Shown here: in pieces, positions 8,986 through 17,540 of the stretch
Layout: each line of letters starts with the position of its first letter
Position numbering within the stretch: the first letter of the stretch is position 1
Program-made: the position numbers and the translations under genes
NCBI GenBank assembly: GCA_032249695.1
Contig: JAVVHE010000010.1
Location: forward strand, 41,486-105,485
Direction: 5' to 3'
Length of the DNA stretch: 64,000 bases
DNA from: JAVVHE01 sp032249695
GTDB taxonomy: Bacteria; Pseudomonadota; Alphaproteobacteria; Sphingomonadales; Sphingomonadaceae
The notes under the pieces: model-generated
Databases searched by the model: none
What the model saw: the letters and a program-made list of their open reading frames with translations, nothing else
What the model was told of the DNA's origin: nothing

Positions 8986-11906
8986 GCCGCTTCGTCCATC
9001 GGCTCGGCGCCCGCGTGCGGCGCGGCCGGGGGAGCAGTCAGGCGGTCGGCCCACTCCTCCAGCCTTGCAAGCTGGTCGAAACGCGTCGAGGCCCCCGCGA
9101 ACTCGGGCTTCAGCTTGGCGGTGAATGGGGCGAGGCCGCTGAGAAACTGACCGATCGCCGCGCGCAGGTCGGCTTCGGCGGCTGCAACGGCTTCCGGTCC
9201 GTCGGCCCAGCGCTGCCCGATGTCTTCGGGCCATTTGAACGCGACTGCATCGCGGATCTTGCCCGGGTCGGACTTGCCGCCGACCAGACGCCACCATTCC
9301 AGCCGCGCCGGCGCGCGTCGGGGAACGCCGGGCAGCGCACCTTCGCGCGCCATCAGGCCCAAGAGCGCGGGCTGCAGCGCATAGCCCGCAGCGATCGGAC
9401 GGACGTCGGGCACGCTGCCGCTCTTGAAGTCGATGATCGCCAGCGCGCCATCGGGGCCGATTTCCACGCGGTCGGGCCGGCCCTTCAGCGTCACTCCGTC
9501 GATCACCAGCTCGCCGCCGGTCTCGCTCGCCAGATAGTGCCAGCCTTCGGCCGCGAGCCGCTCGAACTCGCCCGCCGCCCAGCCGAGCGCGTTCTCTAGG
9601 CGCGGCCACCACAGCGCCCGCAGGCGCGGGTCGCCGCCGAACTGCGCGGCGAAGCGCTGGCGGACGAACGGCACGAGATCGGCGGGGCGCGAGCCGGACT
9701 TGGCCCAGAGGTCGAGCACCTCATGCAGGAAGGTGCCGCGCTCGCGTGCGCCCGGCTCGGCGCCCGGGGGTTCGAGCTCGCCAAGCCGCAGCACCTCGGC
9801 CGCGTAGAACGCGAACGGATCGGAGCGGAGCGTGTCGACCTGGCTGAGCCGCAGCGTGCGCGGCCGAGCGGCGAGCGGCGGGCGTGGCGCGGGGCGCTCG
9901 GCGAGGCGCGGCGGTCCAGCAGGCGCATCGAGCCCGCGCGCAACGGCCCGCAGCTCTTCGTCGGTGGCGAGCTGACCGCGTGCGAGCGCCAGCAGCCGCA
10001 GCGCGAAGCGCGAGGCGATCGTCGGCGCTTCGGCATCGCGCAGCGCGCGCGTCAGGATGACGGTCGGCGCGCCCAGCGCGGCCACGAAGTCGTGCGCCGC
10101 CAGGCCGATCCGACGCTCGGCGGGGGGCAACCGAAGCTCCTTGCGCACCGCGGGCGGCAGCCACGGATCGGGCGAGGGCGGCGCGGGCCACACGCCCTCG
10201 TTCAACCCGCCGAGCACATGCACGTCCGCGCGCGACAGCCGTGCCTCCAGCAGGCCCAACACCGATACGCGCGGGTGCAGGCCGTGTGCGGGCCGGACGG
10301 CAACCCCGCCCATCAGCTCTGCGAGCAGTGCGGGCAGTTCGACCGCGCCAACCGCGCCGAACGGTTCGGCTGCGCGCGCGGTGGCCTCAACCCACTCGCC
10401 GAGCGCGCGCCCGTCCTCGCCCGCCCACAGCCGCTCGCCCGCCAGTGCGGACCCGGCCGCCGCCAGCCGGCCGAGCCAGTCGGCGAGCGTCAGTTCGGCG
10501 GCAGCGAGCGGCTCCAGCGCTGCAGCGACGCCAGCCCACCAGCCCTTCGCCGCATCTTCGGCCAGCGACGCGTAGCCGCCGGGGCCGGGGCCGGGCCGGT
10601 GCTTGCGCAGCTTCATGTCGAGCAGCCGCACCGCGTCCAGATGCGCCTGCCGGTCATCGCCGCCAGCGAACGGGTGCTGCAGCATCGCGAGCACCGGCAG
10701 GGGCGCGAACTCGGTCGCCGCGGCATCGGCGAGCAGCCGCACGAACACTCCCGGCGGAGTCCGCGCCAGCGGCACGCCCGCGCTGTCGTCCGCCTCGATC
10801 CCCCAGCGCCGGAGCGCCTCGATGGTGCGCGCCGCGAGCTCGCGGTCGGGCGTGATCAGCGCGGCGGTCTGTTCGGGCTCCTCCAGCGCGCGCCGCAGCG
10901 CCGCGGCCGCAACCAGCGCCTCCTCGGCAGGCGTCGCGGCCTCGATCAGCGTGACATCGGCGAGCGCCGCCCCGTCCGCCTCGGCCGAAGCCATGAACGC
11001 CGCCGGATCGAGCGCGCGAGCCACCGCGCCGACCCGCGCTGCCGTTCTCGGGTCGGGCGCGTCCCACCGCTCCACCTCGCCGCGGGCCACGCCGAGCGCA
11101 TCGAGCAGCGCTTTCAGCGCCGCCTGCGGATGCGCGGCGAGGCTGGGATCGGCCGGGTTCAGCGCGCCCCACGCGTCCTCGGACATCGCGAGATCGAGGC
11201 CGGGCAGCACCACCGCGCCGTTCGGCAGACGCGCGATCACCTTGAGCAGCGGACCGAGCGCGGCGGGCGCCTGCACGATGCCCGCGGCCATCACCAGCCG
11301 CCCGCCCGCGCCCGTCTCGGCCCAGCGCTTCGCGGTCAGCTCGTACAGTGCGACCCGTCGCGCGGCCTCGTCGATCCGGCCCTCTGCGGCCAGCTTTGCG
11401 GGCCACAGCTCGGCGATCACGCGCAGCTCGGCCGTGGTTCGCGCCCACCACGCCGAGAGATCCGCTGGCGCCACCCCGTCCAGCTCGGCCGCGCGCCGCC
11501 CTGCCAGCGTCAGCGTATCGAGCGCCGAGCCAAGCGTCGCAGCGTCGCGCAGCGCGGCCAGCGGCGGCCGCCCGCCGCTCCGCCGCAGCGCAGCCGCCAA
11601 GTGGAAGCGCCGCTCGACTGCGGGCACGGCGGCAGGCAGGTCGGCGCCAGTTTCGTCGATCGGAGCGTCGGCATCGTCGAGGTCGGCAATCGCCACCATG
11701 CGGGGCAGCAGCAGCCCGTCGCGCTGGCGCAGAAACGCGCGCGTCAGCGCTCCGGCAGCGCGCCGGTTGGGCAGCAGCACCAGCCCGCGCGCGAGCGCCA
11801 GCGGATCGCCTTCCGCCGCAGCCAGCAGCCGCGCCGCCAGCACCTCGGCGAACGGCGCGTGCGCGGGGATGGTGGCGATGCGCGGCGTGGCGCGGAGCGC
11901 GCTCAC
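8982..11906 (-). CDS. addB: Double-strand break repair protein AddB
   Basis: Partner of AddA, 974 residues from GTG 11906. It has a degenerate helicase domain (LPNRRAAGALTRAFL near residue 50 in place of a classical Walker A) and a C-terminal RecB-family nuclease with GRPDRVEI followed by AIIDFKSG (near residues 810-830). The alphaproteobacterial AddB type lacks an obvious four-cysteine iron-sulfur set, and I see none here. Start and stop are both coupled: GTGA overlap with the upstream nucleotidyltransferase and ATGA overlap with addA. Confidence 0.94.
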   Translation of the reverse strand: MSALRATPRIATIPAHAPFAEVLAARLLAAAEGDPLALARGLVLLPNRRAAGALTRAFLRQRDGLLLPRMVAIADLDDADAPIDETGADLPAAVPAVERRFHLAAALRRSGGRPPLAALRDAATLGSALDTLTLAGRRAAELDGVAPADLSAWWARTTAELRVIAELWPAKLAAEGRIDEAARRVALYELTAKRWAETGAGGRLVMAAGIVQAPAALGPLLKVIARLPNGAVVLPGLDLAMSEDAWGALNPADPSLAAHPQAALKALLDALGVARGEVERWDAPDPRTAARVGAVARALDPAAFMASAEADGAALADVTLIEAATPAEEALVAAAALRRALEEPEQTAALITPDRELAARTIEALRRWGIEADDSAGVPLARTPPGVFVRLLADAAATEFAPLPVLAMLQHPFAGGDDRQAHLDAVRLLDMKLRKHRPGPGPGGYASLAEDAAKGWWAGVAAALEPLAAAELTLADWLGRLAAAGSALAGERLWAGEDGRALGEWVEATARAAEPFGAVGAVELPALLAELMGGVAVRPAHGLHPRVSVLGLLEARLSRADVHVLGGLNEGVWPAPPSPDPWLPPAVRKELRLPPAERRIGLAAHDFVAALGAPTVILTRALRDAEAPTIASRFALRLLALARGQLATDEELRAVARGLDAPAGPPRLAERPAPRPPLAARPRTLRLSQVDTLRSDPFAFYAAEVLRLGELEPPGAEPGARERGTFLHEVLDLWAKSGSRPADLVPFVRQRFAAQFGGDPRLRALWWPRLENALGWAAGEFERLAAEGWHYLASETGGELVIDGVTLKGRPDRVEIGPDGALAIIDFKSGSVPDVRPIAAGYALQPALLGLMAREGALPGVPRRAPARLEWWRLVGGKSDPGKIRDAVAFKWPEDIGQRWADGPEAVAAAEADLRAAIGQFLSGLAPFTAKLKPEFAGASTRFDQLARLEEWADRLTAPPAAPHAGAEPMDEAA

Positions 11907-12625
11907 GCAGCCGCCGCCAGCAGCGCCTCGGCTTCGGCCACCGCGTCCGGCGTGCCGACATCGACCCACAGCCCGCCATGCGTCACGCCGAACAGCCGCC
12001 CGGCCGCGCTTGCGCGGTCCCACAGCAGGTTGAGGCTGAATGCACCGTCCGGAGCACCATCGAACAGCCGCCTGGAGGCCAGCCCGGCGCCCGCATAGAC
12101 GAACGGCGCGACCCGGCCCGGCCGCCGCCGCGTCAGCCGCCCGAACGGGTCCATATGGAAGTCCCCGCGCCCGCCATGTGCGTGCGCGCGCGCATAGGGC
12201 ACCAGGAGCAGCAGCGCGTCCATCCGCGCCTCGTCCCATTGCGTGGCAAGCAGCTGCAGGCTGTCGACCGGCCCGTTCAGCCACACCTGATCGGAGTTGA
12301 GCACGTAGAACGGGTCCACGCCGATCAGCGGCAGCGCCTTGCGGACGCCGCCGCCCGTCTCCAGCAGCGCCCCGCGCTCGTCCGAAACCGCGACCTCCAG
12401 CCCCGAAACCCGGTTTTTCAGATACGCCTCAAAGCTGTCGGCGAGATAGTGCACGTTGACGACGGCGCGCTTGACGCCCGCGCTGCGCAATCGCGCGAAG
12501 GCGTGTTCGATGAGCGGCGTGCCAGCCACTTCCACCATCGGCTTCGGCCGGGTCGCGGTCAGCGGGCGCATCCGCTTGCCCAGTCCGGCGGCAAGCACCA
12601 TCGCGGTATCGGGCACCGGCACCAC
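11903..12625 (-). CDS. murU: Nucleotidyltransferase, MurU-like (MurNAc-1-phosphate uridylyltransferase)
   Basis: A 240-residue sugar-phosphate nucleotidyltransferase with the signature AMVLAAGLGKRMRPLT and RPKPMVEVAGTPLIEH, then VLNSDQVW for the metal site. Coupled to an AmgK-like kinase just upstream, it fits MurU of the cell-wall sugar salvage route, which makes UDP-MurNAc from MurNAc-1-phosphate and bypasses fosfomycin-sensitive MurA. GTG 12625 is used as start; ATG 12601 (MVLAAGLGKRM) is a reasonable alternative. Its stop overlaps the addB start (GTGA). Other possibilities are related hexose-1-phosphate transferases. Confidence 0.8.
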   Translation of the reverse strand: MVPVPDTAMVLAAGLGKRMRPLTATRPKPMVEVAGTPLIEHAFARLRSAGVKRAVVNVHYLADSFEAYLKNRVSGLEVAVSDERGALLETGGGVRKALPLIGVDPFYVLNSDQVWLNGPVDSLQLLATQWDEARMDALLLLVPYARAHAHGGRGDFHMDPFGRLTRRRPGRVAPFVYAGAGLASRRLFDGAPDGAFSLNLLWDRASAAGRLFGVTHGGLWVDVGTPDAVAEAEALLAAAA

Positions 12626-12634
12626 AGCGCGTCC

Positions 12635-13621
12635 TCAGGCAGCCGCAGCCCAGCGTCCGGCGCGCGCGTGCGCCGGCACATTCGCCCGGAACCAGGCGCG
12701 GACCGGATGAAGCGCGGGGTGTTTCAGGTCGCGTTCCAGATGCGCCCACACGCGCGGCTGGAACGCAAGATAGTTCGGCTTGCCGTCGCGCTGCCACAGC
12801 CGCGTGAAGATGCCGAGGATCTTGGTGTTCCGCTGGGCGCCGAGGATCGCGTAGGCGGCTTCAAACGGCTGCGGATCGATGTCCACCGCGTCCACATAAC
12901 GCGCCAGCATCCGGCGCTGCAACCAATCGGGGACATCGCGCCGCGCGTCTTCGAGCAGACTGACGAGATCGTAGGCGGGATGCCCGGCGAGCGCGTCCTG
13001 GAAATCGAGCAGGCCGAGCTGCTGCAACTTACCGCGCTGGGGCAGGTGCATCAGATTATCGGCGTGATAGTCGCGCAGCACCAGCACGCTTAGCGGTTGG
13101 GCGAGCACGGGCTTCAGAACCGTCCGCCACGCGTCGTCGAACGCAGCGTTGTCCACGTTCAGGCCCACCGCGGGGCAGTACCATTCGGTGAACAGCCGCG
13201 CCTCGCGCAGATATTCGGCCTCGTCATAGGCGCGAAGGCCAGCCGGCGGCGCGTGCCGGGCGAGCGCTGCGAGGATGTCGACCGCGACCTCGTAGAGCGG
13301 CTGCTCAAGCGCCGGGCGGCGCGCCAAGAGCGTCGTCAGCCGGTCGTCGCCGAGATCGTCGAGCAGCACCAGTCCGGCGTCTTCGTCGGCGGCGAGCGCC
13401 CGCGGCACCGCGAGGCCGAGCGCATCGAGATGCACCGCGATCGCAAGGAATGGGCGCACGTCCTCGTGCGGCGGCGGCGCGTCCATCAGCACCGCGCTGC
13501 GCACGCCTTCGATCACACGGAAATAGCGCCGAAAACTCGCGTCCCCCGCCAATGGCCGCACAGCGGCTCCGCCCCAGCCGACTCGTTCCAGGAACGGGCG
13601 CGCAGAGGGCGGCGGCGTCAT
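12635..13621 (-). CDS. amgK: Anomeric MurNAc/GlcNAc kinase AmgK (APH-fold)
   Basis: A 328-residue kinase of the aminoglycoside phosphotransferase fold. Visible are GDASFRRYFRV (nucleotide loop), LLDDLGDDRL, the catalytic loop VLRDYHADNLMHLP and LLDFQDALAGHPAYDL with the metal-binding Asp. In Pseudomonas AmgK phosphorylates MurNAc and GlcNAc at the anomeric carbon ahead of MurU. The start ATG at 13621 overlaps the tsaE stop by four bases (ATGA); a longer frame upstream would be inside tsaE. It ends nine bases before the murU start. Confidence 0.85.
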   Translation of the reverse strand: MTPPPSARPFLERVGWGGAAVRPLAGDASFRRYFRVIEGVRSAVLMDAPPPHEDVRPFLAIAVHLDALGLAVPRALAADEDAGLVLLDDLGDDRLTTLLARRPALEQPLYEVAVDILAALARHAPPAGLRAYDEAEYLREARLFTEWYCPAVGLNVDNAAFDDAWRTVLKPVLAQPLSVLVLRDYHADNLMHLPQRGKLQQLGLLDFQDALAGHPAYDLVSLLEDARRDVPDWLQRRMLARYVDAVDIDPQPFEAAYAILGAQRNTKILGIFTRLWQRDGKPNYLAFQPRVWAHLERDLKHPALHPVRAWFRANVPAHARAGRWAAAA

Positions 13622-14064
13622 TGCGGGGGCGGCCATCGCCCTTCCCAGCCGGGGGGCACCGCCGCTGTCAAGCCGCGCCCGCCGGAGCTTGCGAAGTCCA
13701 GCCGTAGCTGAAGCGCATGGCCGCTGAACATGCCGCCCAGCCGTTCGGGCCACTCGATGAGCAGCAGCGCGTCGTCGGCCTCATCGAGAGCGAGCGTGCG
13801 GGCTTCTTCCGGCCCCGACAGGCGATAGAGGTCGACGTGCCACACGGGCAGCCACACTGCCGGAGGATCGTAGGTCTGCACCAGCGTGAAGGTTGGGCTC
13901 GGCGCTTCGCTCGCGAGGCCGAGCCCGCGCAGAAGACCGCGCGCAAAGGTGGTTTTGCCCGCACCCAGCTCGCCCGACAGCGAGATGACGTCGCCCGCCC
14001 GCACCAGCGGCGCCATGCGCCTGGCGAAGCTTTCCAGCGCCGCCGCGTCCGGATATCCGATCAT
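13618..14064 (-). CDS. tsaE: tRNA threonylcarbamoyladenosine biosynthesis ATPase TsaE
   Basis: ATPase partner of TsaB/TsaD in forming t6A37 in ANN-decoding tRNAs. The protein is 148 residues with Walker A GELGAGKTTFARG near residues 31-43, SPTFTLVQTYD, VWHVDLYRL and LLIEWPERLG, all diagnostic. The start ATG 14064 overlaps the stop of the PAS-domain gene by four bases and its own stop overlaps amgK by four bases, so translation of three genes is linked. Confidence 0.95.
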   Translation of the reverse strand: MIGYPDAAALESFARRMAPLVRAGDVISLSGELGAGKTTFARGLLRGLGLASEAPSPTFTLVQTYDPPAVWLPVWHVDLYRLSGPEEARTLALDEADDALLLIEWPERLGGMFSGHALQLRLDFASSGGRGLTAAVPPGWEGRWPPPQ

Positions 14065-15251
14065 ACCAGTTCGCGTTCGGGCTCGATCACCAGCAACGCG
14101 GTGCCGTCCGGCAGCGGATCGATCCGGTATTGCAGCGGCTCGCCGCCGCGCCACATCAGCCCGCGCCGCTCCTCGCGGCCCGCTGTCGCTGCCGCGACGA
14201 GATCGCGGATGCCGTCGCCGCCGTCGGGCAGGCTGACCGGGCCGATCAGCTCTTCGATCGTGCGGCCGCTGGCGTCGGCGTCGGCGGCGAGGTTGAGCAT
14301 GTCGCATGCGCGGCGGTTCGTCAACTTCACCGTTCCGTCGGGCGCCAGCACCGCGATCGCCTCGGGCAGCAGGTCGAGCGTGGCGCGATGGGTGGCGAGC
14401 GCTGCGGCGCGTTCGCCCTCGGCGCGCGTGCGGTCCGTCTCGTCCTCAATCACCAGCAGCAGCCCGCCGCCGCCAAGGCGATGCGCGCTCACCGCCAGCA
14501 CCTCGCCGGTCGACAGCCGCCACTCCTCGCTGCGCGCCATCAACACGGGCTGGAACCACTCGCGCCGCTGTCGCCGCCAGCCGGGGAAGTCGCTCGTTTC
14601 GGGCAGGCGCCGCGCCTGGTACATCGCATCGAGCAGATCGTCGAACAGCGGCCGCGTCCGCGCCAGCTCCGGATCCAGCCGGAAAAGCTCGCAAAAGGCC
14701 GCGTTGATGCAGAGTGCGCGCGCATCGCGTTCGAACAGCGCAATGCCGGCGGGCAGCAGATCGATCGTGTCGGCGAGCGCCTTGTTGGCGCTTTCGCGCG
14801 GTTTCGCGGTGTCGATCGCCACGCATACCACCCCGTGGCCTGCCAGCGGCACGTGGACGAAATCCATCGGCCGGATCGCACCGCCGGTCTTCACGTCGAC
14901 GCTCTCGATCGACGGCTGCGAGCGGTCGCGCGCCTCGGCCGCAAGCGCCTTGCCGCGCGGGCTGAGCTCGCGCTGGCGGAGCACCACCTCCTGCCCGCTG
15001 TCGCAGCCCGCGAGCGCCGCGTAAGCGCTGTTCGCGAAGGTGAGCGACAGGGAGATGTCGCGCAGCCAGATGGGGTTGGGCGCATCATTGAGACGGCTCA
15101 CGCGCACGGGAACCCGCGATTCCCGCGCTTTCCGGAACAGCGGCAGGTCGCGTCCGCGCGACAGCACATAGAGCGCCACGCCGATCCATGCGCCCATGAC
15201 GGCGGCGATCAGGATCGGGCGCAATACGTCGTTATCCATAGCAATCGACAC
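14061..15251 (-). CDS. Membrane-anchored PAS-domain protein without kinase domain
   Basis: A 396-residue protein with one N-terminal membrane segment (about residues 10-29, ILIAAVMGAWIGVALYVLS) followed by three PAS-like regions at roughly 50-120, 160-275 and 285-390 (for example LRDISLSLTFANSAYAALAG, GIALFERDARALCINAAF, AIAVLAPDGTVKLTNRRA). It ends at the third PAS with LLVIEPERELV; no histidine phosphoacceptor helix or HATPase domain follows, because tsaE starts inside its stop codon. Related sphingomonad proteins are often labelled histidine kinases, but here the output part is absent. Role unknown; first gene of the tsaE–addA run. ATG 15239 is an alternative start. Confidence 0.85.
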   Translation of the reverse strand: MSIAMDNDVLRPILIAAVMGAWIGVALYVLSRGRDLPLFRKARESRVPVRVSRLNDAPNPIWLRDISLSLTFANSAYAALAGCDSGQEVVLRQRELSPRGKALAAEARDRSQPSIESVDVKTGGAIRPMDFVHVPLAGHGVVCVAIDTAKPRESANKALADTIDLLPAGIALFERDARALCINAAFCELFRLDPELARTRPLFDDLLDAMYQARRLPETSDFPGWRRQRREWFQPVLMARSEEWRLSTGEVLAVSAHRLGGGGLLLVIEDETDRTRAEGERAAALATHRATLDLLPEAIAVLAPDGTVKLTNRRACDMLNLAADADASGRTIEELIGPVSLPDGGDGIRDLVAAATAGREERRGLMWRGGEPLQYRIDPLPDGTALLVIEPERELV

Positions 15252-15359
15252 CTAGCATGAGCCTGCAAACCCACGGAAGCGCCAGCCTTGGCTTGACTTG
15301 CCCGCAGCCCCCCGCCACAGCCCAACCCCTGCCCGGCCAGCGCCTGCTGGCAGGTCAAT

Positions 15360-15434
<75 letters not shown>

Positions 15435-15842
15435 TTTTTCTCCTTGAGCGCCCTGCGATGCGCGCCTCGCGCGCCAAACCATCGCCGTTTCCACGGTGAA
15501 TGCCGCCGTTTGGCAGCGGTTTCCCCCGCGTTTGGCAACCACCAAGCGCAGCCCCGCGCCATCGCGCAGGGCAACGTGCGACGTTCGGCCGACCGCGGCC
15601 TGCTCAGCCGAACGATGACGGATTGGCAGCCGCCGCGGCTTCGCTTGCGGCACCTCAATATGGTTAACGCTGCGGTCGCGAGGGATCTAGAACGGCACCA
15701 CGACGAGCAAGCGTTCATCGCTCGCCGCTGGCTGCGCAGCGCCCTCGGGCTCAATCCCTCCCGGCAGACTCGACCGCGCCGGTGTGCGCCCGGCAGCGCC
15801 GACGGCTGGATCGCCGAACGCGCGACCGGGCCCGGGCCCCGG
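15435..15842. other. Intergenic stretch with no recognised gene
   Basis: About 400 bases between the tRNA and the end of the amidase gene. Open frames here (one from ATG 15615 on the plus strand running into the amidase gene) are arginine-rich and match nothing I know. The octamer GTTTGGCA occurs twice around 15510-15540. No terminator with a T-tract is visible after the tRNA. Confidence 0.6.
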
Positions 15843-16514
15843 TCAGCGGCGCTCGGCGCGCAGCACTGCGAATAGCGCCGCGCGCGTTTCGCCATCGATC
15901 ACGCCGTCGACCCGCGCGGGGCGGAAACGGCGCTGAAAGGCGGTGACCGCAGCCTTCGAGTCCGCCACGTCATAGCCATAGCGCGCGAGCGCCGCCGCGG
16001 TGCCCTCGTCGCTCCAGCGCGGGTCGGGGCCGCCCGCGGGGACCGGCACGGCCAGCCCCGCCGCGGCCAGCTCGCTCCACGGGAACAGCTCGCCGGGATC
16101 GTCCTTGCGCGTCGGCGCGATGTCCGAATGACCGACAACGTTTGCGGGCGCGATCGCGTAGCGAGCCACTGCCGAGCGAACGAGGTCCATGACCGTTGCG
16201 ATCTGCACCCCGGGGAAGGGCCGGTAGCCATATTGGTGGCCGGGATTGACGATCTCGATGCCGATGCTGGCGCTGTTGACGTCGGTGACGCCGCGCCACC
16301 AACTGCGGCCCGCATGCCAGGCGCGCTTGTCCTCGGCCACCAGCCGGAACGCCTGCCCGTCCTCGGCGACCATATAATGGCTGCTGACCTTGGAGGCTGG
16401 GCTGGTCAGCGTGTCGAGCGACCCGGCGGCGTCGGGCATGCCGGTATAGTGCAGCACCACCATGCTGACGGGCAGCTTCCGCTCGTCGAAATTGGGGCTG
16501 GGGCAATCGATCAT
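15843..16514 (-). CDS. N-acetylmuramoyl-L-alanine amidase (AmiD/AmpD-type) with peptidoglycan-binding domain
   Basis: A 223-residue amidase_2 family zinc enzyme cleaving MurNAc–L-Ala bonds. Zinc-ligand and catalytic blocks are visible: MVVLHYTGM (His), HAGRSWWRGVTDVNSASIGIEIVN (Glu) and VVGHSDIAPTRKDDPG (His and Asp). A PG_binding_1-like helix bundle follows at about residues 165-220 (VTAFQRRFRP...GVIDGETRAAL). No signal peptide is evident, so it may act in the cytosol as in anhydro-muropeptide recycling, or be exported another way. ATG 16514 overlaps the upstream transporter's stop (ATGA). Confidence 0.9.
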   Translation of the reverse strand: MIDCPSPNFDERKLPVSMVVLHYTGMPDAAGSLDTLTSPASKVSSHYMVAEDGQAFRLVAEDKRAWHAGRSWWRGVTDVNSASIGIEIVNPGHQYGYRPFPGVQIATVMDLVRSAVARYAIAPANVVGHSDIAPTRKDDPGELFPWSELAAAGLAVPVPAGGPDPRWSDEGTAAALARYGYDVADSKAAVTAFQRRFRPARVDGVIDGETRAALFAVLRAERR

Positions 16515-17368
16515 GGCGCGGGTTTGGTCCTTAGGCTGATGACCGCCACTCCCGCCAGGATCAGCGCGCCGCCCACCGCAAGCCGCGCCGTCACCGGATC
16601 GCCCAGGACGGCCACCGCCATCAGCGCGCCCAACAGCGGCGAGGGCAGCAGCAGCGGCGTGACCGTGCTCACCGGGTAGCGCTGCACCAAATACGCGAAG
16701 CCCGCATGGCCGATGAGCGAGGAGGCGAGCGCCGAATAGACAATCGGCCACAGCTTCAGCGGCGGCTGCGCGATCGCGGCCGCGATGCCGCCAGGCTCCA
16801 CCCACCACGAGGCGAGGCCGAGAAGCGGCGCGGCGGTGAGGCCGATCCACGCGAACAGCGTGAAGGGCGAAACGGCATTCAGGCCGCGCAGCAGGATCGC
16901 GCCGCAGCTATAGAGAAACGCCGACAGCACCGCGAACCACAGTGCCGCGCCTTCGCCCAGCACGCGGCCATCGAAGCCGATGACAGCCACGCCCGCCACC
17001 GCGACGGCCATCGCGATGCTGCGGATGAGATGCACGCGCTCGCCCAGGAAGATCACCGCCAGCAGCAGCGAGAACACCGCGCCCAGCTGGCTGACGAAGC
17101 TGAGCGCCGCGACATCGTGCGCACGGGCGAACGCCAGGTTGAGCAGCCCGATCCACAACGCCCCTTGCGCAAGCGCCGCGCCGAGGACGCGCGGCATCTG
17201 GTTCGGAACCCACCTGAGCCAGCGCAGGCAGACGGCCAGCACCACGACATAGCGGAGGAATGCGGCGGCGAGCGGTGTGACGCCGGTGACCGAGAGTTTC
17301 ACTGCAACGACGTTGAACGCCCATACGAGGTTGATCGCGAGGATCAGCGCTAGGTCGCGGGGGCGCAT
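16511..17368 (-). CDS. EamA/DMT-family transporter
   Basis: A 285-residue inner-membrane protein with about ten hydrophobic helices arranged as two EamA repeats (first half ALILAINLVWAFNVVAVKLS onwards, second half from about residue 145). Substrate unknown; the family exports metabolites and amino acids. Its four-base overlap with the peptidoglycan amidase gene suggests co-expression and perhaps a role with cell-wall fragments, but this is only inference from position. Confidence 0.88.
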   Translation of the reverse strand: MRPRDLALILAINLVWAFNVVAVKLSVTGVTPLAAAFLRYVVVLAVCLRWLRWVPNQMPRVLGAALAQGALWIGLLNLAFARAHDVAALSFVSQLGAVFSLLLAVIFLGERVHLIRSIAMAVAVAGVAVIGFDGRVLGEGAALWFAVLSAFLYSCGAILLRGLNAVSPFTLFAWIGLTAAPLLGLASWWVEPGGIAAAIAQPPLKLWPIVYSALASSLIGHAGFAYLVQRYPVSTVTPLLLPSPLLGALMAVAVLGDPVTARLAVGGALILAGVAVISLRTKPAP

Positions 17369-17426
17369 GTCTGGGCTTCACCTCAGCGAAGATGATCGTT
17401 CGATGCGCGCCGCCAGCTAACTGACC

Positions 17427-17459
17427 AGCGATCCACGTGAGATCACTGCGTGGATCGCT
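17427..17459. repeat. Perfect 11-bp inverted repeat in an AT-richer gap
   Basis: AGCGATCCACG (17427-17437) and CGTGGATCGCT (17449-17459) form a perfect stem around an 11-base loop. It lies between the end of the TerB/DnaJ gene and the start of the EamA gene, both on the minus strand. On the plus strand the stem is followed by TTAAGTTGATAAG rather than a clean T-run. It may be an operator, attenuator or transcript end; function unknown. Confidence 0.6.
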
Positions 17460-17540
17460 TTAAGTTGATAAGTGTTTTCGGTCATCCATTCCCCAACACG
17501 ACCACAGTGTCCGCGATAGGCTTTTGAGCGGTTCGACTTG

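Noticed and set aside
5758..9150. Very long plus-strand open frame (over 1100 codons) opposite addA
   Set aside because: It is the antisense shadow of addA, caused by high GC in third positions; composition is Arg/Gln/His-rich and no motif is present, while the minus strand has all helicase motifs.
9723..12098. Long plus-strand open frame opposite addB and murU
   Set aside because: Shadow of the coding strand with the same Arg-rich composition and no recognisable domain.
15615..15875. Plus-strand frame from ATG 15615 (TDWQPPRLRLRHLNMVNAAV)
   Set aside because: No good ribosome-binding site, Arg/Pro-rich second half, and its end lies antisense inside the amidase gene.
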